Program-made: the position numbers and the translations under genes
From: Candidatus Providencia siddallii
GTDB lineage: Bacteria; Pseudomonadota; Gammaproteobacteria; Enterobacterales; Enterobacteriaceae
Assembly: GCF_964026685.1 (NCBI RefSeq)
Contig: NZ_OZ034688.1
Location: forward strand, 620,001 to 684,000
DNA length: 64,000 nucleotides
Direction of reading: 5' to 3'
Notes under the pieces: model-generated
Seen by the model: the letters and a program-made list of their open reading frames with translations, nothing else
Databases searched by the model: none
Told to the model about the DNA's origin: nothing
Shown: positions 17,582 through 28,733 of the stretch, piece by piece
How positions within the stretch are numbered: the first letter of the stretch is position 1
Layout of the letters: each line of letters opens with the position of its first letter

Positions 17582-20284
17582 ATGACTGAAATAAAACATC
17601 AGAAAAAAAGCGTTAGAAATATCTCTCGCTTAAAATATATCATTAATGAACAAGTAAATAAAAATACTGAAGAAATAATAAAAGAATATAAAACAAATAT
17701 TTTTGGATTAACTGAAAATGAAGCGCTAAAACGTTTAAAAATTGAAGGTAAAAATGAAATTGCTCATGAAAAAGCCCCTCCATATTGGAAACAATTATTT
17801 ATTTCTTTTAAAAATCCATTTATTTTTATTTTAATAATATTAGCAATAATTAATTTTTTTACTGATTATTTTATCCCAGAATATAAAAATAAAGAAACTA
17901 ATTTAACAGGTGTTATTATTATAATAACAATGATAATCATTAGTGGACTACTTCGTTTTTGGCAAGAATATCGAACTAACAAAGCTGCTAAAACATTGCA
18001 ATCATTAATAAAAACAACTGCAACAATCTTTCGAAGAAATAATAAAACAGGACAATCTATTCGTAAAGAAATAGCTATTAAATTTTTAGTACCTGGAGAT
18101 ATTGTTTTTTTATCTGCCGGGGATATGGTTCCTGCAGATTTATTTTTAATAGAATCAAAAAATTTATTTATTAGTCAAGCTATTTTAACAGGAGAATCAA
18201 TTCCAATTGAAAAACATGATCGTTCAAGTAATTTTTTTACTAAAAATATTAAACATAATTATAAAGAAAAAAATAAATTATTAGAAAATCAAAACAGTTG
18301 TTTAATGTGTACAAGTGTTACAAGTGGGACAGCAAAAGGAATTGTTATAGCAACAGGATCAAACACTTATTTTGGCGCAATAGCTAAAACTATAGTAGGT
18401 AGTCATGCAGAAACAGCATTTGATCGAGGAGTAAACAACGTTAGTTGGTTATTAATTCGTTTTATGTCAATAATGGTTCCAATTGTATTATTAATTAACG
18501 GATTTACAAAAGGAGATTGGTTTGAAGCAACATTATTTTCTTTAGCAATAGCTGTAGGATTAACTCCTGAAATGCTCCCTATGATTGTAAGTTCAAATCT
18601 TGCTAAAGGAGCAATAGCTATGTCTAAACATAAAGTTATAGTTAAAAGATTAAATGCAATCCAAAATTTTGGTGCAATGGATGTATTATGTACAGATAAA
18701 ACAGGAACATTAACAAAAGATAAAATAATTTTAGAACATTATTTAGATAATAATGGTGACAAAAATAATAATATATTAAAATTAGCTTGGTTAAATAGTT
18801 GCTACCAAAGTGGAACTAAAAATTTATTAGATCAAGCAATTATTAATTATGGTAGTAACAATTTAAATACTAAACAATTAATATCTTATCAAAAAATAGA
18901 CGAAATTCCATTTGATTTTATACGTAGAAAATTATCTATAATAATAAAAACACCTAAAAATAAAATTTTATTAATTTGTAAAGGTGCTGTTGAAGAAATA
19001 TTAAAAGTTTGCATTAATTATAGACTAAATGGAAAAACATTAATTTTAAATAAACAAGCAAAAAATAGAATTTTTAAAATAGTTAATAATCTCAATAATC
19101 AAGGTTTTAGAGTTTTACTACTAGCTACACGTATTTTAAATGATACAGAAAAAAAATTCCCTTTATCAACAAAAATTGAAAAAAAATTAGAATTACAAGG
19201 AATTTTAACTTTTTTAGATCATGCTAAAGATAGTGCTATTTCTGTTATTTCAACATTAAAAAAAAATGGAATCAATATAAAAGTATTAACTGGAGATAAT
19301 GCAATTATAACAAAAAAAATTTGTTATGATGTTGGACTAAATACTAATAAAATTATAACTGGTTTTGAAATTGAAAAAATGTCAGATAAAGAACTTAGTG
19401 AAAAAGTTGAAAAATTATCAGCTTTTTGTAAATTAACACCATTACAAAAATCACGAATTCTTAAACAATTACAAAAAAATGGACATACAGTTGGATTTTT
19501 AGGTGATGGTATTAATGATGCTCCAGCATTAAGAGATGCTGATGTAGGAATCTCTGTAGATACTGCTACTGACATAGCAAAAGAGTCTGCAGATATTATT
19601 TTACTTGAAAAAGATTTAATGGTTTTAGAACAAGGAGTTATAAAAGGAAGAGAAATATTTGGAAATATAATAAAATATTTAAATTTAACAGCAAGTTCAA
19701 ACTTTGGAAACGTATTTTCAGTATTAATTGCAAGTGCTTTTATTCCTTTTATGCCAATGTTAGCAACACAATTACTTGTACAAAATTTATTATATGATAT
19801 TTCTCAATTAACTTTACCTTGGGATAAAGTAGATAAAGAATTTTTAAAGTCTCCACAAAAATGGAATTCTAAAAATATTAAGAGATTTATGATATGGATT
19901 GGACCAATATCATCAGTTTTTGATATCACAACTTTTATTCTTATGTGGTTTATTTTTAAAGCAAATAACATAACTTATGCATCATTATTTCAATCTGGAT
20001 GGTTTGTAGAAGGTCTATTATCTCAAATATTAATTGTACACATGTTAAGAACACAAAAAATACCATTTATTCAAAGCACTGCAGCATTGCCAGTAATATT
20101 AACAACATGTATTATTGTGATATTAGGGTTATATATTCCATATTCATCATTTGGTAAAATAATAGGATTGCAACCACTACCTATTACATATTTTTCTTGG
20201 CTTACATTAACATTAATTAGTTATTTTATTATAACTCAGTTAATAAAACAATTTTATATAAAACGTTTTGGAACTTGGTTATAA
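17582..20284 (+). CDS. mgtA: P-type Mg2+ transporting ATPase
   Basis: Inner-membrane P3-type ATPase that imports Mg2+. The 900-residue protein matches the E. coli length of 898. The actuator loop has ILTGESIPIEK. The phosphorylation motif CTDKTGTLT is near residue 370, with NSCYQSGTKNLLDQAI in the nucleotide domain, and the hinge GFLGDGINDAPALRDADVGIS near residue 640. Ten hydrophobic segments are visible, with MLPMI in helix M4 and LTPEMLP nearby. It stands alone between large gaps. Keeping so large a single gene suggests that import of Mg2+ from the host cell matters. Confidence 0.95.
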   Translation: MTEIKHQKKSVRNISRLKYIINEQVNKNTEEIIKEYKTNIFGLTENEALKRLKIEGKNEIAHEKAPPYWKQLFISFKNPFIFILIILAIINFFTDYFIPEYKNKETNLTGVIIIITMIIISGLLRFWQEYRTNKAAKTLQSLIKTTATIFRRNNKTGQSIRKEIAIKFLVPGDIVFLSAGDMVPADLFLIESKNLFISQAILTGESIPIEKHDRSSNFFTKNIKHNYKEKNKLLENQNSCLMCTSVTSGTAKGIVIATGSNTYFGAIAKTIVGSHAETAFDRGVNNVSWLLIRFMSIMVPIVLLINGFTKGDWFEATLFSLAIAVGLTPEMLPMIVSSNLAKGAIAMSKHKVIVKRLNAIQNFGAMDVLCTDKTGTLTKDKIILEHYLDNNGDKNNNILKLAWLNSCYQSGTKNLLDQAIINYGSNNLNTKQLISYQKIDEIPFDFIRRKLSIIIKTPKNKILLICKGAVEEILKVCINYRLNGKTLILNKQAKNRIFKIVNNLNNQGFRVLLLATRILNDTEKKFPLSTKIEKKLELQGILTFLDHAKDSAISVISTLKKNGINIKVLTGDNAIITKKICYDVGLNTNKIITGFEIEKMSDKELSEKVEKLSAFCKLTPLQKSRILKQLQKNGHTVGFLGDGINDAPALRDADVGISVDTATDIAKESADIILLEKDLMVLEQGVIKGREIFGNIIKYLNLTASSNFGNVFSVLIASAFIPFMPMLATQLLVQNLLYDISQLTLPWDKVDKEFLKSPQKWNSKNIKRFMIWIGPISSVFDITTFILMWFIFKANNITYASLFQSGWFVEGLLSQILIVHMLRTQKIPFIQSTAALPVILTTCIIVILGLYIPYSSFGKIIGLQPLPITYFSWLTLTLISYFIITQLIKQFYIKRFGTWL

Positions 20285-20508
20285 TCATTGTGTAAAATAT
20301 TTTAAAATGTTAGTTTTTATATAAAAAAATAAAAAAATAAAAATATTGATCTATTTATATTATCAATAAATTACTATTATATAAAAAATAATTTATTATA
20401 TTATATAATATGTTTTATAAAAAAATATTTTTAAAATTTTTTCTAAAAACATAAAATTAGTTTAATTATATATTTTAATATTAAAAATTATTCAATTTTT
20501 TTTATTTA

Positions 20509-21093
20509 TTAAAAATATTTTTTATTACTTCACTCTAATATATTTAATATCTTAAAAAAATTAATTATTTTATTAAAATAAAACACAACATCAAAATGAT
20601 CTTTAAAATAAAAAATATAATAACAACCTATTAAAATAATAGAAATACAACGTTCTCTTCGTTTATTATTTTTACCAACAATTATAGGAATACTAAAACG
20701 ATAAGATAAAGGCCATAAAAAACTAACACCATATGGTGTCAACATATCAGCAAAATGATGACTAATATACCCTAATAAAAATGCTTGGATTAAATCATTA
20801 GATATTAATTTTTCAATATGAAATATATAAAAAAAAACAATTAAAATAATCCATGAAAGTAAACTATGTGTAAAACCTCTATGACTGAAAATTTTTGACA
20901 TAAAAAATGAAATAAAAAAAAATATTCTACCAAATAAAGATGATTTATGATCAATATCAGGTAACAACGATCCTATTGAAGCTCCTAATAACATATAAAT
21001 CCAATCACCATGAACTATTTCAAATGTTAACTGCAATTTATAAGCTACAATTAATGAAGCTATTGAAAATAATATATGACCTTCAGATGTCAT
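20509..21093 (-). CDS. ydjM: YdjM-like inner-membrane protein (runs through UGA)
   Basis: Member of the LexA-binding inner-membrane-associated hydrolase family (DUF457 type), of unknown reaction. It has TSEGHILFSIAS at the start, LLPDIDHKSS near residue 45, SHRGFTHSLLSW, LGYISHHFADMLTPYGV and a string of membrane helices. In the standard code it would end at a UGA (20530-20532) after ILE. Read as Trp it continues WSNKKYF to TAA, giving 194 residues against 196 in E. coli. The E. coli gene is SOS-regulated, but I see no LexA box upstream, and recA is missing from its usual place, so that control is probably gone. Confidence 0.85.
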
Positions 21094-22134
21094 GATATAA
21101 AATTAATAAAAATATCAAAAAATAAATATTAAAAAATAACATTTTTTTAAAAAAATATTTTTTATTTTAATTTAAAATATTAATTACATAACTAATATTT
21201 TTTTAACAAAAATATATAAATATTTTAATTTTTATAAAAATTGATCGTAAATTAATATTTAATATATTAATAAAATATAAAAAATATAAATTTCAAAAAC
21301 TTAAATAAAATATAAAAAAATATTTTAATGATCAATAAAAAATATTTTCATAAACATATTATTAATAAATATAATTTTATAGTACAAAAACTAAATTTAA
21401 TAAATTATATAGTTTCTAAAATTAAATAAACGCATTATTATATAATATAATAATTGAATAAAAATTTTTATTCAATTATATTACTTAAAAATAATAATTA
21501 ATATAAAAAGAATTTTTAATTATTAATACCATTAACAATAAAATTAAAATTTAATAAATCATATATTTCAAAATAATATTAATAATACATTAATTTATAC
21601 AACTTATATAATTTAAAATAATTAAAAACATTAAATTCACCATATGAATAACAAAAACAAACTAAAAATTATTCGTTATTTTTATTTGTTATATATTAAT
21701 AATAAAATTAAACAAATTTTGACTAGTCAATAATATAATAACTATGTTAGTTATAAACAATATTTTTTTTACAATACTAATTTAGATTATAATTTTATAA
21801 AAAATATTTTCAAAAAATCTTAAAAAAAAATATATTTAAATTATTTAAAAACAAATTATAATTCCTTAATAAATAAACATTATAAATTCAAAATCTATAA
21901 AATATTCTAAAAAAATAAAAATATAAAAAATTTTTATAATAAAAATATTGAAAAAATAAATATCTATGTTTATATTACTATGAAAATATGTAAATATCTA
22001 TTTAACTTCATATATCAAATATAAATTTTATAATAATTAAAAACCTAAAAAAAATTAATAATATATTTAAATAATAATCTAATAAAAATTACAATATATA
22101 TAAAAACATACACAGATAAAAAAATAAAAACAAA
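21094..22134. other. Largest gene-free gap, upstream of truncated thrS
   Basis: About 1 kb of A/T-rich sequence. A normal thrS would extend about 700 bases into it, but I find no trace of the TGS or editing domains: no HxxxH editing motif in any frame. A structured spot near 21719-21754 is listed separately. A 29-codon frame from the ATG at 21652 crosses it but resembles nothing. The tRNA-like thrS operator known from E. coli is not recognisable. Confidence 0.55.
21719..21754 (+). promoter_or_regulatory. Palindrome and hairpin in the thrS upstream gap
   Basis: The 12-base palindrome TTGACTAGTCAA (21719-21730) is followed by a 7-bp hairpin ATAACTA-TGT-TAGTTAT (21738-21754). TTGACT could be a -35 box with TATGTT 18 bases later, which would make a long leader for thrS. 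Function is a guess; it is the only structured site in the gap. Confidence 0.3.
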
Positions 22135-23367
22135 ATGTTTAATTTAAAAGAAAATTTTAAGAATGATCATCGTAAAATTAATAAACAATTAAATTTATAT
22201 CATATGCAAAAAGAAGCACCTGGAATGGTATTTTGGCATGATAATGGTTTAATTGTTTTTCGTGAATTAGAAAACTTTATACTTACAAAACTAAAAGAAC
22301 ACAATTATCAAGAAGTAAAAACTCCAATTATGATGGATCGTATATTATGGGAAAAAACTGGACATTGGGATAATTATAAACACGCAATATTTAATACATT
22401 TTCAGAAAACCGCGAATATTGTATAAAACCAATGAATTGCCCAGGACATATACAAATATTTAATCAACATTTAAAATCATATCGTGACTTACCTTTACGT
22501 ATGTCAGAATTTGGTAGTTGTCATAGAAATGAACCATCTGGATCATTACATGGTTTAATGAGAGTTAGATGCGTAACACAAGATGATGCTCATATTTTTT
22601 GCACAAATAGTCAAATTATTAATGAAGTAATAAATTGTATAGAAATCGTTTATAATATATATGAAACCCTTGGTTTTAAAAAAATTTCAGTAAAAGTTTC
22701 AACTAGACCTGATAAACGCATCGGTACCGACAATATGTGGGATAAAGCAGAAAAAGATCTAGTCAGTGCATTAAATATAAAAAAAATTAATTTTGAATAT
22801 CAATATGGAGAAGGTGCATTTTATGGACCAAAAATAGAATTTATACTACTTGATTGTTTCGATCGTACATGGCAATGCGGTACTATACAATTAGACTTTT
22901 TCTTACCAAATAGATTATCTGCATTTTATATTGATAAAAATAATAAACGTGTAACACCTGTTATGATACATCGTGCTATACTAGGATCACTTGAAAGATT
23001 TATTGGAATTTTAATGGAAGAATATTCTGGTAATTTTCCAACATGGTTATCACCACAACAAGTCGTTGTAATAAATGTTACCAGCAAACATGAAAAGCGT
23101 GTTAAAGAAATAGTTTTTAAACAACAAAAAGCTGGCATTCGTGCAAAAGCAGATTTACGAAATAAAAAAATTAACTTTAAGATTAGAGAACATACAATGA
23201 ATCATGTTCCTTATATGTTAATTTGTGGAGATAAAGAAATTGAATCAGGTAAAATATCTGTTCGTACTCGTTTAGGTAAAAATTTAGGAAGTATTGATAT
23301 TGACAAATTTACAGAAAATATTTTAAAAGAAATTAATAATAAAGAATTTAATTTAATGGAGGAATAA
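22135..23367 (+). CDS. thrS: Threonyl-tRNA synthetase lacking TGS and editing domains
   Basis: Charges tRNA-Thr. The 410 residues correspond to E. coli ThrRS from about residue 233 to the end (642): catalytic core plus anticodon-binding domain. The zinc ligands Cys102, His153 and His279 are each offset by exactly 232 from E. coli Cys334, His385 and His511. Motif 2 is intact ([16 protein letters not shown]), and [12 protein letters not shown] is present. The N1 (TGS) and N2 (editing) domains, which hydrolyse Ser-tRNA-Thr, are absent with no remnant upstream. RCVTQDD replaces the usual RGFTQDD. No ribosome binding site is evident. infC follows after three bases. Confidence 0.92.
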   Translation: MFNLKENFKNDHRKINKQLNLYHMQKEAPGMVFWHDNGLIVFRELENFILTKLKEHNYQEVKTPIMMDRILWEKTGHWDNYKHAIFNTFSENREYCIKPMNCPGHIQIFNQHLKSYRDLPLRMSEFGSCHRNEPSGSLHGLMRVRCVTQDDAHIFCTNSQIINEVINCIEIVYNIYETLGFKKISVKVSTRPDKRIGTDNMWDKAEKDLVSALNIKKINFEYQYGEGAFYGPKIEFILLDCFDRTWQCGTIQLDFFLPNRLSAFYIDKNNKRVTPVMIHRAILGSLERFIGILMEEYSGNFPTWLSPQQVVVINVTSKHEKRVKEIVFKQQKAGIRAKADLRNKKINFKIREHTMNHVPYMLICGDKEIESGKISVRTRLGKNLGSIDIDKFTENILKEINNKEFNLMEE

Positions 23368-23370
23368 AAT

Positions 23371-23913
23371 ATTAAAAACGAAAAAAAATTTACAAAAACA
23401 CGATTAAATCGTATTAATGAAGAAATACGAGCAAATATAGTTCGTGTTATTGATGTAAATGGAGAACCAATCGGTATGATGAATATCCATGCCGCATTAT
23501 TAAAAGCAGAAGAAGCTGAATTAGATTTAGTAGAAATCACCCCAAATTCTGAAAAACCTGTTTGTCGCATCATGGATTATGGTAAATACCTTTACGAAAA
23601 AAGTAAATCACAAAAAAAACAAAAGAAAAAACAAAAATTTTTTCAAATAAAAGAAATTAAATTCCGCCCAGGAACAGATGAAAGCGATTATCAAGTAAAA
23701 TTACGTAATTTAATTAAGTTTTTAGAATGTGGTGATAAAGTAAAAGTTACTTTACGTTTTCGTGGTCGTGAACTGGTTCATCAACAAATAGGAATTAATG
23801 TTCTTAATCGTATTAAAAATGATCTTAATGAATTAGCATTGGTAGAATCATTGCCTTTAAAAATAGAAGGACGGCAAATGTTAATGATATTAGCACCAAA
23901 AAAAAATAATTAA
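23371..23913 (+). CDS. infC: Translation initiation factor IF-3 (AUU start)
   Basis: Prevents premature joining of ribosomal subunits and checks start codons. The frame opens with ATT AAA, eight bases after GGAGGA, exactly where E. coli infC uses its rare AUU start. The resulting 180-residue length equals that of E. coli. N-domain [12 protein letters not shown] and [20 protein letters not shown], linker [10 protein letters not shown], and C-domain [18 protein letters not shown] and [14 protein letters not shown] are all present. The AUU start underlies the known autorepression of infC, because IF-3 rejects its own start. The first ATG in frame is 35 codons later and would remove the N-domain. 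Confidence 0.95.
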   Translation: MKNEKKFTKTRLNRINEEIRANIVRVIDVNGEPIGMMNIHAALLKAEEAELDLVEITPNSEKPVCRIMDYGKYLYEKSKSQKKQKKKQKFFQIKEIKFRPGTDESDYQVKLRNLIKFLECGDKVKVTLRFRGRELVHQQIGINVLNRIKNDLNELALVESLPLKIEGRQMLMILAPKKNN

Positions 23914-23927
23914 AAAATTATTATAAA

Positions 23928-23978
23928 TTGAATTCGATAAAAACCAATAAATATTTTAATAATTTTTATCGAATTCAA
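23928..23978 (+). terminator. Long stem-loop between infC and rpmI
   Basis: A 16-bp perfect inverted repeat, TTGAATTCGATAAAAA (23928-23943) and TTTTTATCGAATTCAA (23963-23978), has a 19-base loop and is followed by a T-rich tract. It may end the thrS-infC transcript or act in L20 control of rpmI-rplT. The other 300 bases to rpmI are A/T runs with no gene; a promoter for rpmI would have to be there. Confidence 0.55.
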
Positions 23979-24282
23979 AATATATTTTTTAAAATAATTT
24001 TTAAAAACATAATTATGTTATTTTAACAATTATTTTAAAATTCAAAATTATATAATAAATAATATTTTATAAAAAATATAATAAATTATTTTAAAATAAA
24101 AAAACAAAATATTCTAATATAAATAAAATTATCGTTCTATTTTTTTTAATTTTTAAAAAAAAAGAAATATTGTTTTATATATTATGTAATAGATTGCAAA
24201 ATCTTTTTCTTAAAAATTAAAAAATTATTAAAAAATTATATAATTAACTTATAATTAATTAAAATTAAAAATTGGACAAAAA

Positions 24283-24480
24283 ATGTTAAAAATTAAAACT
24301 ATACGCAGTGCTGCAAAACGATTTAAAAAAACTGCAGGAGGCAAATTCAAACACAAACATGCAAATCTTCGTCATATTTTAACAAAAAAATCTACTAAAC
24401 GTAAACGTAATTTACGATCAAAAGGATTGGTATCTAAAAGCGATATAAAATTTGTAACTTCATGCCTAGCAAAAAATTAA
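24283..24480 (+). CDS. rpmI: 50S ribosomal protein L35
   Basis: A 65-residue, strongly basic protein of the large subunit, the same length as in E. coli. [34 protein letters not shown] is recognisable from its two halves [10 protein letters not shown] and [14 protein letters not shown]. It is followed by [18 protein letters not shown]. It lies in the standard infC-rpmI-rplT order. In E. coli the pair rpmI-rplT is repressed by L20 binding upstream; the E. coli pseudoknot is not recognisable by eye, though a large hairpin follows infC. Confidence 0.96.
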   Translation: MLKIKTIRSAAKRFKKTAGGKFKHKHANLRHILTKKSTKRKRNLRSKGLVSKSDIKFVTSCLAKN

Positions 24481-24520
24481 AAAACCATTATTTTACTGAA
24501 AACAAAGGAGATTAACACCT

Positions 24521-24877
24521 ATGGCACACATAAAACGTGGTGTATTTGCACATGCAAGGCATAAAAAAATTTTAAAACAAGCAAAAGGATATTACGGTGC
24601 ACGATCTCGTGTATACAGAGTAGCATTTCAAGCTGTAACAAAAGCTGGACAATATGCTTATCGTGATAGACGTCAACGTAAACGTCAATTTCGTAAACTA
24701 TGGATTACACGTATTAATGCAATGACTAGAAAAAACGGAATGTCTTATAATTGTTTTATTAATGGTTTAAAACAAGCATCAATAAAAATAAACCGCAAAA
24801 TACTTGCAGATATTGCAATTTTTGATAAAATTTCATTTCAAATTTTAATCGAAAAAGCAAAAAATTCTCTAACTTAA
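24521..24877 (+). CDS. rplT: 50S ribosomal protein L20
   Basis: Early-assembly protein of the large subunit and, in E. coli, translational repressor of its own operon. The 118 residues align end to end with E. coli: [55 protein letters not shown] and ADIAIFD. AAAGGAG lies ten bases before the ATG, one of the best ribosome binding sites here. A terminator hairpin follows almost at once. Confidence 0.97.
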   Translation: MAHIKRGVFAHARHKKILKQAKGYYGARSRVYRVAFQAVTKAGQYAYRDRRQRKRQFRKLWITRINAMTRKNGMSYNCFINGLKQASIKINRKILADIAIFDKISFQILIEKAKNSLT

Positions 24878-24886
24878 CTTTTTCTT

Positions 24887-24921
24887 GTAAATAAGGAATA
24901 TTTTCCTTATTTACATTTTTT
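24887..24921 (+). terminator. Terminator after rplT
   Basis: A 12-bp perfect stem, GTAAATAAGGAA and TTCCTTATTTAC with a 4-base loop, is followed by ATTTTTTTATAATTTT. It sits where E. coli has pheM and its attenuator before pheST. I see no Phe-rich leader peptide, so it looks like a plain terminator of the ribosomal operon. Confidence 0.8.
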
Positions 24922-25040
24922 TATAATTTTACTTTATTTTTATAAAAAACATATTTGCGTTAAATATAATTAACTTATATATATTATTTTAATATATTAT
25001 ATCATAGACATAACATTTTAATAATAAATAGGAGAATTAA

Positions 25041-26024
25041 ATGCTAGAACTTGCTGAATTAATAGAAAAAGCAAATACAGCAATAAAGCAAGCGAAAAAC
25101 ATTACTGATTTAGAATTAATTCGTATTAAATTTTTAGGAAAAAATGGTTTTTTAAAATTAAAAATAAAATCTTTACATAAAAAATCAAATGATAAAAATT
25201 CAAAAATATTAATTTTAATAAATAAAGCAAAAAAACAAATACATAATGAATTAAATTTACGTAAAATAATTTTACAAAAAGAAAAAATCAACAAACGAAT
25301 TTCATCAGAAAAAATTGATATTTCATTACCAGGTAGATATTTAAATAATGGTAATTTACATCCTATAACAATTTCAATTCAACAAATTGAAAACATATTT
25401 ACTAAATTAGGTTTTTCTATTGAAACAGGACCAGAAATAGAAAATAGTTATTATAATTTTGACGCATTAAATATTTCAATTAATCATCCAGCACGTACTA
25501 GTCAAGATACTTTTTGGCTTAACTCTAAACTGTTACTTAGAACACAAACGTCTAACGTTCAAATTCGAATAATGAAAAAAATAAAACCACCTATCAGAAT
25601 TATAACTTCAGGACGTGTTTATCGTAAAGATTATGATCAAAAACACACACCAATGTTTCATCAAACAGAAGGTTTTATTGTAGATAATAATATTAATTTT
25701 ACAAATCTCAAATGGATATTACATAATTTTTTAAATATTTTTTTTGAAAAAAAAATCAAAATTCGTTTTAGACCATCATATTTCCCATTTACAATTCTTT
25801 CATCAGAAATTGATATAATGGATAAAAAAAATAAATGGTTAGAAATATTAGGATGCGGTATGATACATCCAAACGTATTACGAAATGTAAACATCGATCC
25901 AGAAAAATACTCTGGTTTTGCATTTGGTATTGGAATAGAAAGAATATCTATGTTACGTTACGGGATTTCTGATTTGCGTAGATTTTTTGAAAACGATCTT
26001 CGTTTTCTTAAACAATTCAAATAA
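25041..26024 (+). CDS. pheS: Phenylalanyl-tRNA synthetase alpha subunit
   Basis: Catalytic subunit of the alpha2-beta2 enzyme that charges tRNA-Phe. The 327 residues equal the E. coli length. After the N-terminal coiled coil (about residues 1-90) come [22 protein letters not shown], the motif 2 region [30 protein letters not shown] and [18 protein letters not shown] (motif 3). AGGAG precedes the ATG. pheT follows after 16 bases. The pheM leader gene of enterobacteria is not seen. Confidence 0.96.
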   Translation: MLELAELIEKANTAIKQAKNITDLELIRIKFLGKNGFLKLKIKSLHKKSNDKNSKILILINKAKKQIHNELNLRKIILQKEKINKRISSEKIDISLPGRYLNNGNLHPITISIQQIENIFTKLGFSIETGPEIENSYYNFDALNISINHPARTSQDTFWLNSKLLLRTQTSNVQIRIMKKIKPPIRIITSGRVYRKDYDQKHTPMFHQTEGFIVDNNINFTNLKWILHNFLNIFFEKKIKIRFRPSYFPFTILSSEIDIMDKKNKWLEILGCGMIHPNVLRNVNIDPEKYSGFAFGIGIERISMLRYGISDLRRFFENDLRFLKQFK

Positions 26025-26040
26025 GGCTATATTTTATATT

Positions 26041-28425
26041 ATGAAATTTAGTGAATTGTGGTTACGAGAATGGTTGAATACAACAATAAATAGCAAAGAA
26101 TTATTTAATAAAATTACAATGTCAGGATTAGAAGTTAATAAATTTGAACCTGTTGCTAAAAAATTTAACGGGGTTATAATTGGTGAAATTATTGAATGTA
26201 TTCAAGACAAAAAAATAAATAATTTATTTATAACAAAAATTAATATAGGTAAAAAGAATTTATTAAACGTTATTTGTTATTCACAAAATTGTAAAATTGG
26301 TTTAAAAGTTGCAGTAGCAACAATTAATTCTGTATTATCAAAACATTTTAAATTAAAAAAAACTAAAATACATAAAAATTTTTCTGAAGGTTTTATATGT
26401 TCATATTTTGATCTTGGTATTCATGAATACAAAAAAGAAATTATAGAATTTGAAAAAGATGCCAAAATTGGCGATGACGTTTATAATTATCTAAAACTTA
26501 ATGATAATACAGTTGAAATAACTATTCCACAAAACCGTCCAGATTGCTTAAGCATATTTGGTATTGCTCGTGAATTATCTATTACAAATAAAATAAAACT
26601 TAATAAAATATCAATTGATACTATTATTCCTAAATTAAAAAATACACTTTTCATTAATGTTAATGCTCCAAACGCATGTCCTAAAATTTTATACAGAATA
26701 ATTAAAAATATTAATATTTTTGCGAAAACACCAATCTATATAAAAGAAAAATTACGAAGATGTGGTATTGATTTAAAAAACACAATTTTTAATATAACTA
26801 ACTATGTTTTATTAGAACTAGGTCAACCAATACAAATTTATGATCTAAATAAAATAAATGGTACTATTAATGTAAGAATGGCTAACAACAATGAAATATT
26901 TATTTCATCAAATAATATTAAAAAAAAATTAAAAATAAATACATTAGTAATTTCAGATGATTCAAAAATATTAGGAATAGCAGGTATTTCTTATAGTCCT
27001 CTTTCAGAAATTGATAAAAAAACTAAAAATATAATTTTAGAATGTGCATTTTTTAACCCGAATTTTATTAAAGGTCGTTCACATTATTATAAATTACAAA
27101 ATGATATTTCATCAAGATTCGAACGTGGCATTGATTATAAAATACAAAATAAAGCAATTGAATATACAACTAAACTAATATTAGAAATATGCGGCGGTGA
27201 TATTAGTGAATTAATTAATATAACAAATAAAACTTATTTACCAAAAAAAATAAATATAAAACTGACACGAAATAAATTAGATAGAATAATAGGTTATTTT
27301 ATTGATGATGATATAGTTACTAATATTTTAATACAACTAGGATGTGAATTTTTTCTTTCTAAAAATATATGGAATGTATTCATTCCTACATGAAGATTTG
27401 ATATTCAAATCGAAGAAAATTTAATAGAAGAAATTGCTCGTATTTACGGTTATAATAATATTCCTAAAAAACCACTTCTTACTAATTTAACTATAAAAAA
27501 TAAAAAAATAAAATTTTCTTTAAATCGTATTAAATTATTATTGGTTGATCGAGGTTTTCAAGAAGCAATTACTTATAGTTTTGTAAATCCAAAAATACAA
27601 AATTTATTACATCCACAACAAAAATCATTTATTTTAACAAATCCAATATCTGATGAAATGTCTGCAATGCGTTTATCATTATGGACTGGTTTATTAAATT
27701 CAGTTATATATAATCAAAATCGTCAACAAAATAAAATTAAATTATTTGAAACAGGAATATGTTTTTTACATGATTTAAAATCAAAATATAAAATAAAACA
27801 AAAATTAATGCTTGCTGGTGTTATCGCAGGTAACAAATTTGAAGAACATTGGTCATTAAATAAACAATCTGTTGATTTTTTTGATTTAAAAGGTGATATC
27901 GAAACTATTTTTGAATTAACTAATAAATTAAATTCAATTACATTTAAAAAAGAAAAACATTCAGCACTACATCCAGGTAAAAGCGCAAGTATTTTTTTTA
28001 AAAATAAAAAAATTGGTTATATTGGTAATATACATCCTATATTAGAAGAAAATCTTAATTTATCTAAAAATACTATAATATTTGAAATTCGTGTTGATAT
28101 ATTAACAGAATATATTAATAATGAAATAAAAGAGGTATCAAATTATCCATCAAATCGTCGTGACATTTCTATAATAGTACCAGAAGATATAGCAACTGCA
28201 GATATTCTAAAAGAATGTAAAAATATTCTTAAAAACAACATAACTAATATAAATTTATTTGATGTATATAAAGGCGAAAAAGTAAAAAAAGGATGCAAAA
28301 GCATTGGAATTAGTTTTATTTTCCAAAATTACAAACGAACAATGGAAGATAAAGAAATTATAACAATGATTAATTTATGTTTATCAATATTAAAAAAACA
28401 ATTTAATGCATATTTAAGGAATTAA
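26041..28425 (+). CDS. pheT: Phenylalanyl-tRNA synthetase beta subunit, with in-frame UGA (Trp)
   Basis: Holds the tRNA-binding and editing parts of PheRS. Starting at ATG ([13 protein letters not shown]) the frame runs 794 residues, against 795 in E. coli, with one UGA at 27391-27393. There E. coli has PSWRFD and this protein PT-UGA-RFD, so UGA is Trp. Other landmarks are the N-terminal OB fold, [36 protein letters not shown]-like [26 protein letters not shown] and the C-terminal FDVYKGE. Other Trp codons in the gene are TGG. A standard-code reading would split it into two false ORFs. Confidence 0.96.
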
Positions 28426-28427
28426 AC

Positions 28428-28733
28428 ATGTCTATTACTAAACATGAAATATCAAAAAATTTATTTAAAAAACTCGGACTTAGCAAAAGTTCTGTAAAAA
28501 ATATTATAGAAATATTTTTTGAAGAAATTAAATTTTCTTTAGAAAAAGGTATAATAATAAAATTATCTGGCTTTGGTAATTTTATTTTACAAAATAAAAA
28601 ACAACGTCCTGGTCGAAATCCTAAAACTGGTGAATATAAAACAATTAGTGCTCGAAAAATTGTTAGTTTTCGTCCTGGAATGAAATTAAAAAACCAGATT
28701 GAAAAAACAATAGTTATAAAATTAACAAATTAA
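28428..28733 (+). CDS. ihfA: Integration host factor alpha subunit
   Basis: DNA-bending protein that pairs with IhfB in nucleoid structure and gene control. The 101-residue protein starts [18 protein letters not shown] and has the beta-ribbon arm [15 protein letters not shown], with the intercalating Pro in GRNPKTG, and the [12 protein letters not shown] tail. It begins two bases after the pheT stop, as in E. coli. Whether ihfB is kept cannot be told from this window. Confidence 0.93.
   Translation: MSITKHEISKNLFKKLGLSKSSVKNIIEIFFEEIKFSLEKGIIIKLSGFGNFILQNKKQRPGRNPKTGEYKTISARKIVSFRPGMKLKNQIEKTIVIKLTN

Noticed and set aside
21094-22134. Hidden N-terminal thrS sequence
   Set aside because: I looked for TGS and HxxxH editing motifs in all frames and found only A/T-rich codons; no support for a remnant.
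24915-25040. pheM leader peptide and attenuator before pheST
   Set aside because: No short Phe-rich frame is present; the hairpin directly follows rplT and is better read as its terminator.
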